Under the pieces are notes generated by a model. That model was given only the letters and a program-made list of their open reading frames with translations. It did not search any database and was not told where the DNA came from. The position numbers were made by a program, and so were the translations under genes. Shown one piece after another: positions 1-9,555 of a stretch of DNA of 64,000 nucleotides (positions within the stretch are counted from its first letter, which is position 1; every line of letters starts with the position of its first letter). This stretch comes from Dillenia suffruticosa (Eukaryota; Streptophyta; Magnoliopsida; Dilleniales; Dilleniaceae): assembly GCA_033439265.1 (NCBI GenBank), contig JAVTVX010000019.1:15464039-15528038 (forward strand), given 5' to 3'.

Positions 1-2185
1 CCATCATCCCAAATCCGGAATTCACCACCTTCCCTTTTTTGGATTTTCTTAACAATGCCCTTTAACTTATCATCGGTAGCCTGAAACTCCCGAATACGAT
101 CCAACAACGTGGGTCTGACCACAAACTTGGCTAATAAAGTACCTTGATCCTCCTTAACCAATTCAACTCCGAGTGCTCAGAGTCCAACTAAACAAGAGAG
201 GTATGAACTCCCTTGGAATGTCGTAGATGAGGATTTGTAGCTTAAAGCATCAGCTACAACATTCGCCTTCCCGGGGTGGTAGTCAATCACTAAGTCATAA
301 TCCTTGATTAGCTCTAACCACCTTCTTTGCCTCAAATTGAGCTCTTTCTGAGTGAGTAAGTATTTAAGACTCTTATGATCGGTAGAAACCTTATAAGTAA
401 TCCCATACAAATAATGCCGCCAAATTTTTAATGCAAACACAATGGCAGCTAGCTCTAAATCATAAGTAGGGTAGTTTACTTCGTACTTCTTCAGTTGGCG
501 AGAAGCATAGGCAATCACCTTATTACCTTGCATCAGCACGCACCCTAATCCTTGCTTGCTAGCATCACTATATACCATATAATCACCACTGCCACTAGTA
601 GGGAGAGCAAGGATAGGAGCGGGGGTCAACCTTCGTTTAAGCTCTTGAAAACAATACTCAGACTTTTCGTCCCATTCGAACTTGACTCCTTTCCTAGTTA
701 AATTGGTCATCTGAGCTGTTATTTTCGAGAATTTTTCTACGAATCTCTGATAATACCCTGCTAATCTGAGAAAACTTCGTACCTCGGTGACATTTTTAGG
801 CTGCTTCCACTTCAGAATGACTTCCACCTTCTTTGGATCCACAAAAATCCCGTCGCTAGAAACCACATGTCCCAAAAATCTAATCTCTCTTAGGCAAAAC
901 TCGCATTTTGAGAACTTAGCATACAACTCTTTCTCCCTAAGAGTTTGCAAAATGATTCGGAGATGTTTGGAATACTCTTCATCACTTTTAGAATACACCA
1001 AAATGTTGTCGATGAAGACTATGACAAATTTATCAAGATAGGGATGGAACACTCAATTCATGAGATCCATGAAGGCCGCAGGAGCATTCGTCAATCCAAA
1101 GGGTATTATTAGGAATTCGTAGTGTCCATACCGCGTTCTAAACGCGGTCTTCTGAATATCACCACCCTTGATCTTCAACTAATGATAATCAGATCTCAAG
1201 TCGATCTTCGAAAAGACACTTGCACGTTGGAGTTGATCGAACAAATCATCAATTCTTGGAAGAGGATACTTATTCTTGATCGTTGTCTTACTGAACTGTC
1301 GGTAGTCAACACATACTCGAAGGGTTCCGTCTTTCTTCTTCACAAATAGAACCGAAATACCCCTTGACGACGTGCTCGGTCGCATGAACCCTTTCTCCAA
1401 CAACTCTTGAAGCTGAATATTTAGTTCTTTCAGCTCTGCGGGTGCCATTTGATACGGAGGAATAGAAATTGGTACAGTGTAGGGAATTAGATCTATTGTG
1501 AAATCAAATTCCCGGTTTAGTGGCAACCCAGGCAACTCTTCCGGAAAAATATTCGGGAAATCGTTCACCACAGGAACATCATTCAAACTAGGGCTCCTCA
1601 CCATGGTATCAACAATATGAGCAAAATAAGTTTCATATCCTTTATGCACTAATCTCCGTGCTTCAAGAGCTAAAATTACATAACTCGACAACACTCGCCG
1701 TTCACCGGTGAATATAAGCAAGGAGCATCCTGACCTTCGAAATTCCACTTCCTTAGTGAAGCAATTCATGGAAGCTTGGTGAAGATATAGCCAATCCATG
1801 CCTAGAATAGCGTTAAAATCTTTTATATCCAACGGAATCAAATCCGCTTCAAGGATTTTCTCATCAACTTTCACCTCACAAGACTTATATACTGAATCCC
1901 TAATCAAATGTTCTCCCAAGGAGGTGATAACCAACAATTTTTTAGCAAGTGGGACTAATGGTCTATCAGAATGTCTAGCAAACTCTGAACTCACGAATGA
2001 ATTACTAGACCAGATATTTATGAGCACATGTGCATCTACATCAAAAATTTTTATCGTACCTATAAATATAACACATAAACCAAATTATATCATCTACATT
2101 CCTTAAATCATAATCACAAGCCATCAAATCATAATCATTTTCAAATTCAGAACCTATAATTCAATAAAGATTACCTATGACTACG
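1..2185 (-). pseudogene. Ty3 pol: protease, reverse transcriptase, RNase H (partial)
   Basis: Protease comes first (about 2059-1800), with the later family motif ILGMDWL intact. Its active-site turn reads [10 protein letters not shown], so the expected catalytic Asp and Gly are Asn and Trp. Reverse transcriptase follows: [17 protein letters not shown], then [14 protein letters not shown], then the FxDD box as FIDN (about 1020). RNase H retains [21 protein letters not shown] and VADALS. In-frame stops are TAG after RSDYH (1181-1179), TGA before VFHPYLD (about 1055) and TGA before ALGVEL (about 177). Each fits a C-to-T change of a CAG or CGA codon. Bases 176-1 continue the RNase H to integrase linker with no further stop visible. 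It is dead. Confidence 0.9.
2060..2174 (-). other. Intron-like 115-bp segment between gag and protease
   Basis: On the minus strand the upstream coding text NPDVVIG is cut by GTAATC at 2174 and resumes after TTTATAG at 2060. Both borders read AG followed by GT. Joining across the segment puts the upstream text exactly in the protease frame. The segment is AT-rich and has stops. A spliced intron is one reading. An insertion that copied its AGGT target is another. Confidence 0.4.
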
Positions 2186-3544
2186 TCAGGATTGACTTGG
2201 GGCCTCTTCATTAGTCATGGCATAGATTCGGGTCTGAGTTCTAGGTTGAGGGCAGTGTGTGGGGGCAGCTACAATATTACTTCCCGTACCCGTCCTCGGA
2301 GCTCTGATAGTGGAAGGTGCAAGTGCAATTGTCAGATCTCGTCTAGAACCACTCGAGGGACCTCTAACCTGTCGGCTTCCTTGCCCTTCTACATTTAACT
2401 CCGGACAAGAGTACCAAATGTGACCCTCCTTCCCACAATGGTAGCATCTTTTGGGTTCCCTGCATGGACCCGGATGACGTCCCTTGCAATTCGGGCAAGT
2501 TTCTCCAATGCCACCCATGGACCATACTCTCATACCAACAGTTCTGCTGGGAGCACTATGCCTAAAAGTAGATTGGCTCAAAGGAAAGTCAACCGACCCC
2601 GAAAGGGATCCACCGCTATAAAAGCACATGCCTCGACTTCTTTTAAAATCTTGACTCGGACCTAAGCCACTAGGCCTCTTTCCTTTCCTATGATACTCTC
2701 TGACTTTGTTTCTCTCCATCACCATTTTCTCGGCCCTCAAGGCCAAGTCTAGAATGTCTTGGAAAGTATGCCCCTTGGTGATGGGCATTTTCTCTCTGAT
2801 ATTCAAATTCAGTCCCGACTCGAACTTTGAACTTAGAGACTCCTCGGAGTTCACAAACTCCGGAATAAAATTGGCAAACTCTCTCAGTTCTGTCTCGTAC
2901 TCAGATACTGTCTTTTTTCCTTGAGCTAATTTGAAAATTTCCTCTCTTTTTTGATCCCAATAAAATCGAGTGTAGTATTTCTCCTTGAAGGCCCTAAGAA
3001 ATTCTATCCAAGAAGGAGGAACAAGAGCCCTTCCCTTCACATTCTCCCACCATGTTCTCGCACCTTTATCCAACAGTTTCACCACCACCCATAATTTCAT
3101 CTCATCGCTCAGTCTCATATCATAGACGGTCTCTTGGATTTGACCAATCCATTCCTTGGCCACTGAAGTATCAAAAGTGCATGCGAATGTCTCACATCCT
3201 AATTGTCTTGCCTCCTTTATCAACTTAGATAACTCCACAGTAGGGTGATCGGTTGTTGTGACAATCGGAGGAGGAGGTGCTAGCGGGATACTAGGAGTAG
3301 CAATCGGCACTGAAGGAGGAGCCGGTAGAGGAGCTAAAGTCGGATGTAGAGCTTAGTATTGCGCTCGAAAGGTGCTCCACCACTCTATTACTTGCTGAAG
3401 AGCAGCAATAAGAGAAGCCGAAATCCAGGTAGGAGGAGCCGGGTGAGTACGCACGGAAGGAGGAAGAGCATGCGAGGACGACTCATCCTCGTGCTCCGAT
3501 AGAGGAATCTCGTTCACATTCCTCATTCTCCTTCGTGGAGGCAT
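2186..3544 (-). pseudogene. Ty3 gag, interrupted by a stop and ended by a frameshift
   Basis: Gag packages element RNA. The start is the ATG at 3544 (MPPRRRMRN). The frame meets TAA at 3355-3353 and resumes in the same frame, so the sequence from about 3352 to 2186 is a readable continuation with a typical retrotransposon gag core (KLLDKGARTWWENV, then FKEKYYTRFYWDQKREEIF, then LAQGKKTVSEYE). A CCHC zinc knuckle, CYHCGKEGHIWYSC, lies at about 2448-2407. The frame ends at TGA 2188-2186. A second frame, in register with pol, opens a few bases earlier; an extra C in the CCCC run near 2200 would explain the shift. It is non-functional as it stands. Confidence 0.88.
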
Positions 3545-3779
3545 AGTGATCTACACAACAAGAAATTACAATTAAGTCAAAGGGTTAAGCGAAGGCTAAT
3601 ACTTAACCCCCTAAAAAAATGTTTCTAATTTCCTAAGAAATCCATGGAAGATTTTGTACATTCTCCGAAAACTTTTTTCAAAAACCAAACATTTCAAAGT
3701 TTTTAGAAACCTTTCGGGACATTTGGAAACATTTGAAATCATATCCAAAACCATCAAACTTTTAAAATCGTGAACCTAC

Positions 3780-3791
3780 GCTCTGATACCA
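3780..3791 (-). other. tRNA-iMet primer-binding site
   Basis: The minus strand reads TGGTATCAGAGC, the standard complement of the 3' end of plant initiator methionine tRNA. It lies 7 bases from the inner LTR end. The 235 bases between it and the gag start at 3544 are an untranslated leader in which I see nothing else. Confidence 0.85.
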
Positions 3792-3798
3792 ATAAAGT

Positions 3799-6136
3799 TG
3801 TCACGTCCCGATTCTCGGATCGACCATGTAACATCCACCGCGTTGTCTCGATACACGGGCAGAACCTCCCCACATACCGGGACTCCGCAAGGCTACAAAT
3901 CAGTTTAGCAACTTATCTAATACACAACTCCATCAGAAATAGGAAAATCATATAACAAAGCACATGCAAAGGACCCATCTGGTCCATCCCTATCCACACG
4001 AGCATGCGTCGACACACAAATGGGGCAGGGGTTCCTATACATGCACGCATGCAAAATTGACCATTCCAGCCGTTTCAGAATTCTCAGCACAAAGCATTTA
4101 AAACAAAGAAATCTCAAATTATAGTCACAGGATTTTACTAACACTCGTATGAAAAAACAAGCTACCGTCTGTAAAATCAAGCAGTATGAGATGTACAAAA
4201 CTTTACAAATCCAAAAGAAAGTATCGAAACTCAGAATTTTAATCCAAATGTCCCAGATGAGAGTTAAGAGAAAATGAACAACTTTCGTACGAATTCATCA
4301 CAAACTATGTAAAGATTTCATCAATACTTGCTCCCATATATGAAACCAGTATTGATTTAATCCATATCAAAAGAATTATACAAGTCTTCCCTTCCATGGA
4401 TTTCAAAATCAACCAAAATAACCCTACATCACTATAATATCTATACAAAACAGCAAAAATCCTTTGCAAGCTTCAATCCTCGTGCAGTGTCTGCACTAAG
4501 TGTCCTTTGTAAAATGTGAAAAGAGGGGTGAGTATTGAGGAATACTCAGTGAGTGGAGTGCAATGATATGATTATGTGATAAATAAGGGGTGAATGTGGG
4601 AAAGTCAAAACATATCTAAAACAATACTTCATATATATCGAAACATTTTCAATAAATCAGATAATTCGCAAAGTATGCATCCACATCAAGTATTCCTTCA
4701 GAAAATCACAAGGGTCCCATCGAAATCACTTCTGTTCTGCATTTGGCCGAATCAAGACAGAAGCCCGCCAAGGGGTTTTTTATTTTAGTATTCCAAACAC
4801 TACCCCCTTCCCTGGCGTTGGCTCGGACCTCTTCGGAGTACAATCCGGATAGTCCGACGTGGCAAAGAAGAGGCTGCATATACCTCTCTCACAATGAAAC
4901 CCCAACCACGCCACCCCGTCGGGTCTCTCCGTGGAGGGAATGACTATAGCCATTAACTACTAGCACCATGCATTTCTCAAATATATCATTTCTCAAGTCA
5001 TGTACCATAATTTCTAGCAAACAATCATAAATTTCATGTCATAGCAATTTATAGAGCAATATCAAATCACATATAGCACATATGAATTTATAAATACAAT
5101 GGATATATTCATGTTTCACAATCCAGTCCGGACATCCCACAATCACAAAACAATTTATATAAAATATGTAAAAATCTTACAAAATCATTTATAAAACAAT
5201 TTTAAACTCATTTTGCTCATTTATAACACAATAGACCATCCACTCACCTTCTAGAGGGGGTATTCACTCCCTAATTCCTCAAGTTTTCCAAAATGACTCC
5301 CTTCAAGTCTCCAGAAGGTCAACCTAGGCCAATAATTCACAATTTCAATTCAAACTCCAAAGAAAGCTATTCTAATCAGCCCAATAAATTTCTAATTTCA
5401 TCTAGCATGTTTTTTTCGTATTTAATCAACCTAAATTCATGTAAAATTTAGACGTAACTCTAGAAATCACATATCAAATTTCAGGAAAATGCACTCTCTT
5501 CAAATTACACACATTTTCAGAGTATATACAAATCTCTCATTCTAAATTCGGACTAAACTCATTCAAATTTCTGAAGGAACTAGAATTTCTCTTACCTAGG
5601 GTTTTCACAACTTGTAGCTCTAGCGTCCGTGTGTCTACAACTTGGTCCGGACCCCTGTAATATTTTCAAACCAAAACACACTTTAGCAATTTACTCTAAT
5701 TTCCAAGAGAATCAAAACCACTAAACTATTGATAAGAGAATCGTTCTTACCTACGTAGGGGATGAAATATAGGTCGCGGCCTAGGGTTTCGAATGTCTCT
5801 TGCTACTACCGGCTTGGGGCTCCTGCGAGGGCTGCAGAAGAGCTCTCGGCAGAGAGAGAGCAAAGCGCGCAAGTGCGCGAGCAACGAGAGAACAGCGCTA
5901 CTGTCGCGCGCTCGGGAAAGGGAGAAGAGAATCTGTTCGCGCGTGCGTGGGAGAGGAGAGAAACAGAGAGCGAAACAGAGAGTGAGAATGAGAGAGAGAG
6001 AGAGTTCAGGAGAGAGAGTGACAAGAGAGATTGGGAGAAAGAGAGAAACAAAGAGAGAGAGAGATTGAGTGAAATTTGGGAAAGTGACTTTCCCCTTTCT
6101 TTTTGTTTTTTTTTTTTTTTTGTCGGTGCCACATCA
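3799..6136 (-). repeat. 5' LTR of the Ty3/gypsy element
   Basis: The inner end is fixed by the primer-binding site a few bases away and by a CA terminus (TGTCACGTCCC on the plus strand at 3799). The outer end is placed at the TG of TGATGTGGCACC (minus strand, about 6136), just outside a poly(A) tract; this boundary is approximate because the second LTR is not in the window. The LTR shares its architecture with the solo LTR at 7772-10666: a terminal CACC, poly(A), a short hairpin, a CT/GA microsatellite, a GC-rich part, and near the inner end a common block GGGGAGGTTCTGCCCG. The open frames in its GA-rich part (5762-6145) are low-complexity artefacts. Confidence 0.6.
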
Positions 6137-6687
6137 TTATCTTGACATAGGAATCTAGAACTTGGGCAAATGACATATGATTTATTAGTTTCTGATTTTC
6201 TTTGTCGCCAATATCTATTTTTCAGGTTGAGTGTAGTTAGGCACTACAGTTGACTGGGCCCAAGGTTATAAGCAATGCCAGCAGGCACAATACCCTGTTC
6301 CAAGGATCTTGGATTTGCAACAAAATAAAAGATAAACATATAATTGTAATATTTGCAAATGATATGGGAGAAGTCAATGTATCTATAACATAGGCAGATT
6401 AAGGCAGTGCAGAGATGGATTATCTTGGCTCCTGTCCATTTTGCAAGTCGAATTGGGATTCTACAGTTATACTTAAGATTGTCCTTTCTTTCTAATCAGA
6501 GGAAATTTGACAATTAAGATAGCACACGTGCTTTCTGGGAGAATTCCAAAACATAGTTTCTAATCTATATTTTTTTCCAAATTTATTCAGTATTTATTTT
6601 GCTTCTACAACATAGGAATTTATCAGTCATTAGGATTGTCTATTATGCCATTTGTTTAAGTCTAATGGCAGTTTTGCTTTTAGTCAG
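6137..6687. other. Short non-coding gap, nothing recognised
   Basis: Ordinary AT-rich sequence between the Ty3 LTR and the first recognisable dCMP deaminase exon. I searched both strands for the upstream exons of that gene and did not find a convincing one. Confidence 0.5.
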
Positions 6688-7404
6688 GTATTGGTTATAA
6701 TGGATTTCCTAGAGGTTGCTCTAATGATAAGCTTCCTTGCAAAGGTTGGTGTTTGAAATTTTGAATAAAACTAAATATCTAATTTAACATTTATACTAGT
6801 ACGATGGATTCTAACTTCCTGTTTCAGAAATTCCAGAATGGAGATCCTTTGGACACTAAATATCCATAAGTATTGATCTTTTTAAGCATATCCTTATATT
6901 GCATCTGATATTGTTTTGCGTTTTCTTGGTTTGCCCTGCTAGTACTTGACCAATTGTTCCTATTACAACAGGACATCTTCTACACCTCAAGGTTGACAAA
7001 CTACCCCCCAAAAAAAACCCAACGATCCCCAAAAAAGATTAATGCTTATTTGATTGTTCATTGCAGTTATGTTTGCCATGCTGAAGTTAATGCTATCCTG
7101 AACACAAACCATGCATCTGCTGCAGGATAGGTTAGCTGTGATCCTTTCCTATGAAAAGAAAATATCGAGTTGCTTAATGTGTAGTTTCCAGTGCTTTTCT
7201 TTTGTTTCCAAAATTGATGAGCAAGCCAAAATGTATGCAGAACATATGCCAAGATGTATGCCGAACATATTACAAATTGATGTTTTTCTTTTTTTTTTTT
7301 TGGTTAAAATAGTTCTACCTTCTTAGAGTTTTCTATCACTGTATATGCAGCGACTTTATGTGACCATGTTCCCATGCAATGAATGCGCTAAGATAATTAA
7401 TAAG
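6688..7404 (+). pseudogene. dCMP deaminase relic, four consecutive exon remnants
   Basis: Deoxycytidylate deaminase converts dCMP to dUMP for thymidylate synthesis. Four pieces appear in gene order. They are 6688-6744 (GIGYNGFPRGCSNDKLP), 6828-6865 (KFQNGDPLDTKYP), 7067-7130 (YVCHAEVNAILNTNHASAAG) and 7351-7404 (RLYVTMFPCNECAKIINK). The zinc-site signatures HAE and PCxxC are intact. Introns remain between them with AG acceptors at each junction, so this is a decayed unprocessed copy, not a retrocopy. Damage includes an apparent 2-base loss at CCTTGCAAAG in the first piece and a donor reading ATAAGT instead of GTAAGT at 6866. A TAG also stands at 7128-7130 where the family has Gln. The N-terminal exons and C-terminal exons were not found. 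LTRs flank the relic on both sides. Confidence 0.85.
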
Positions 7405-7771
7405 GTAAAGTCTCTATGCTTCATAACATTGTTTAGTAGGGAATCATTCTACAACTAATTATCTCTCAAATGCTTTTACTATTAAAATGAAAGGCTTCAA
7501 ACTCCTCGATACTTTTCATTGTACATGAAGCAACAACATTGAGATGTTTGGTTTTTTTGGTCTGAATGGCGGGTCTTGAGACCATGAACACATGGACACA
7601 AAACTTAAAACAAAAACTGATAAGACCCAAGCTGGGCATTAATGAAATATCACAGTATTTTATTGCAAGGAAGTATAAACTGCCATATGATAGTCCACTC
7701 AAGAAAGCACAACTGGGTTTGAAGTCATTTACTGTCTACTTCTTAAAGAACTGCCAAATAACTAAGTCTAC
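7405..7771. other. Gap after the deaminase relic
   Basis: This stretch should contain the next intron and possibly the C-terminal exons of the deaminase. A frame at 7566-7771 reads through (including GINEISQYFIARK), but I cannot align it confidently to the deaminase C-terminus. The last five bases, TCTAC (7767-7771), are the left target duplication of the solo LTR. Confidence 0.4.
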
Positions 7772-7783
7772 TGTAACACCAAG

Positions 7784-7820
<37 letters not shown>

Positions 7821-7822
<2 letters not shown>

Positions 7823-7853
7823 GAGAGCCAAAACGCAGCGTTTTGGCCCTCCC
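7821..7853 (+). repeat. Near-perfect hairpin next to the LTR poly(A) tract
   Basis: GCCAAAACGC (7827-7836) and GCGTTTTGGC (7838-7847) are perfect inverted repeats around a single A. The stem extends through one mismatch to GGGAG/CTCCC. It directly follows the A-run that ends at 7818. Confidence 0.85.
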
Positions 7854-7860
7854 CCCAATT

Positions 7861-7885
7861 GAATTAGGGCTAAAAGCCCTAATTC
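7861..7885 (+). repeat. Second hairpin, 11-bp perfect arms
   Basis: GAATTAGGGCT (7861-7871) and AGCCCTAATTC (7875-7885) are separated by AAA. It lies 7 bases after the previous hairpin and just before a (TC)n tract at about 7889-7914. Confidence 0.85.
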
Positions 7886-8320
7886 GTTTCTCTCTCTCTC
7901 TCTCTCTCTCTCTCCCTCTCTCCGCCGACCCTTCGCCTCCCTCCCCCACCGCGGCGCTGCTCTTCCCCGCAAGCTCCGCTGGCATCTTCTTCTTCTTCTC
8001 CTTCTTCTTTTTCTTCTTCTTCTTCTTCCCTCTCGGTTTCTCTCTCTACCTCACTCCGTCTTCTCTCCCTCTCGCGATCTCCCACGATCGCCCCCATTCC
8101 GCCTCACCGCACGCCGCGAGCCAGGTCCCGAGCAGGACCCAGCCTGCAGCGCGAGCCCAGGCCGCGAGCAGGACCCAGCCGCAGCGCAAGCCCAGGCCGC
8201 GAGCAGGACTGAGTCTGCGAGCGCGACTGAGGCCGCGAGTGCAAGCCCAAGCCCCGAGCGAGAGCCCAGGCCGCGAGCGCGCGAGCCAGTGTGCACGGGC
8301 GCGCGAGCCAGCATGCACGG

Positions 8321-8410
8321 GCGCGCGGCCCAGCGCGCAGCAGCGCACGGGCGCGCGGCCCAGCGCGCAGCAGCGCACGGGCGCGCGGCCCAGCGCGTGG
8401 CCCAGGGCGC
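8321..8410 (+). repeat. 30-bp GC-rich tandem repeat in the LTR
   Basis: The unit GCGCGCGGCCCAGCGCGCAG plus CAGCGCACGG occurs at 8321 and 8351, with a third, altered copy from 8381. The surrounding 8100-8690 is a looser GC-rich array of GCCCATCAG- and GCGCGAGCC-type pieces. This explains why open frames occur on both strands here. Confidence 0.8.
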
Positions 8411-9367
8411 AGCAGCGCACGAGCGCGCGCGAGCCGGCGCACGAGCACGCACCAGCATGGCGCACCAGCGCACGGGCAAGCACCAGCCCGCGAGCCACTG
8501 TCGGCCCGCAGGCCCATCAGCAGCAAGCCCACGGGCCCACCAGTCCCATCGGCCCGTCAGCCGCAGACCCATCACCTGTAGACCCGTCGGCCCGCTAGCC
8601 CATCAGCCCACTGGCCCACAGACCAGCGAGCCCGCTAGCTGTAGCCCACGAGCCCGTGACGGCCCGTGAGCCCGTGACAGCCCACGAACCTCCACGCAGG
8701 TAAATGACTTAGGGTTTTGTTTCGGATCTATGAGTTTAGATCTAACAAATTAACCTTGTTTTGATAGGAAACCCTACAGACTTTGGAGTGATCGAAACGA
8801 CTTTCGGACGAGACTCGACGCTTCGAGAAAAACCTAGGTGAGGAGATTTCGACTCTAATTGATAAATTGGACGAATCTAGGATTGAATTTAAGATGAAAG
8901 GTTTTATATATGTTTAGAGTGTAAGTGGAATGCGAATAGAATACAAATTATGAAAATGATTATATATGAATTGAAGGTTAAGTATAAAATGTTACAGAAA
9001 TTTGATGATCTGATTTAGGTTGATCTTTTGGAGACTCGAGCGGTCAGATCCGATTTGGCTTGTCAGTAGGGAGTGACTTCCCTCCCGTAGAACTGTGAGT
9101 GGGACTTTGACATTCGCTATTGATTGAAAATCATGTTTCAAAAATATCTTTTAAATGACATGTTTCTGCAAAATGTATGATTGTTATGACTTTCCAATAT
9201 TTGATGAAATACTTTGTGACCTTTGGAGTGTCTTAACTGCTGACCTTATTGATATGCATCCATGAGTTTTGATAAACGTATATTGTGCCACATTTTCGAC
9301 ATATTGATATGTTTTAATGCTTTCACTGCATTGGCACATGGTTTTAAATGGATTTACTTACACATTT

Positions 9368-9555
9368 GGGCTGTATGCCCGACCGACTTCATGATATTAT
9401 GTTTTGGGCTGTGTGTCCGGCCGACTTTATGATATTATGTTTTGGGCTGTATGCCCGGCCGACGTTATGATATTATGCATGGGGCTATATGCCCGGCCGA
9501 CTGGTGATGGGATGCATGGGGCTACGTGCCCGGCCGATATGATATTGTGATCCGT
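9368..9555 (+). repeat. Five-copy 38-bp tandem repeat in the LTR
   Basis: Copies start at 9368, 9406, 9444, 9482 and 9518, a spacing of 38, 38, 38 and 36. Each copy has GGGCTGTATGCCC, a small stem-loop with GGGC/GCCC arms, followed by GGCCGAC and ATGATATTATG. The copies differ at a few positions, so the array is not very recent. Confidence 0.85.

Larger units (their letters stand above)
1..6136 (-). mobile_element. Ty3/gypsy LTR retrotransposon, decayed, cut by left edge
   Basis: Read on the minus strand, the order is long LTR (6136-3799), initiator-Met primer-binding site, gag with zinc knuckle, protease, reverse transcriptase and RNase H, then a linker toward integrase that runs off the window at base 1. 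This order (RT before integrase) is that of Ty3/gypsy. The gag start MPPRR and the 2.3 kb LTR suggest the Tekay/Del chromovirus group, but the integrase and any chromodomain are off-window, so the clade is inference. Several in-frame stops, one frameshift and changed active-site residues show it cannot make its own proteins. The 3' LTR and the target duplication cannot be checked here. Confidence 0.9.

Noticed and set aside
5762..6145. Glu/Arg-rich frames at the outer end of the Ty3 LTR
   Set aside because: They are translations of an (GA)n-type tract; all frames stay open for that reason.
7843..8669. Long open frames on both strands in GC-rich DNA (251, 174, 150, 142 residues)
   Set aside because: They lie in a GC-rich tandem-repeat part of the solo LTR, overlap on several frames and are made of Arg/Ala/Pro low complexity. 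Composition explains them.
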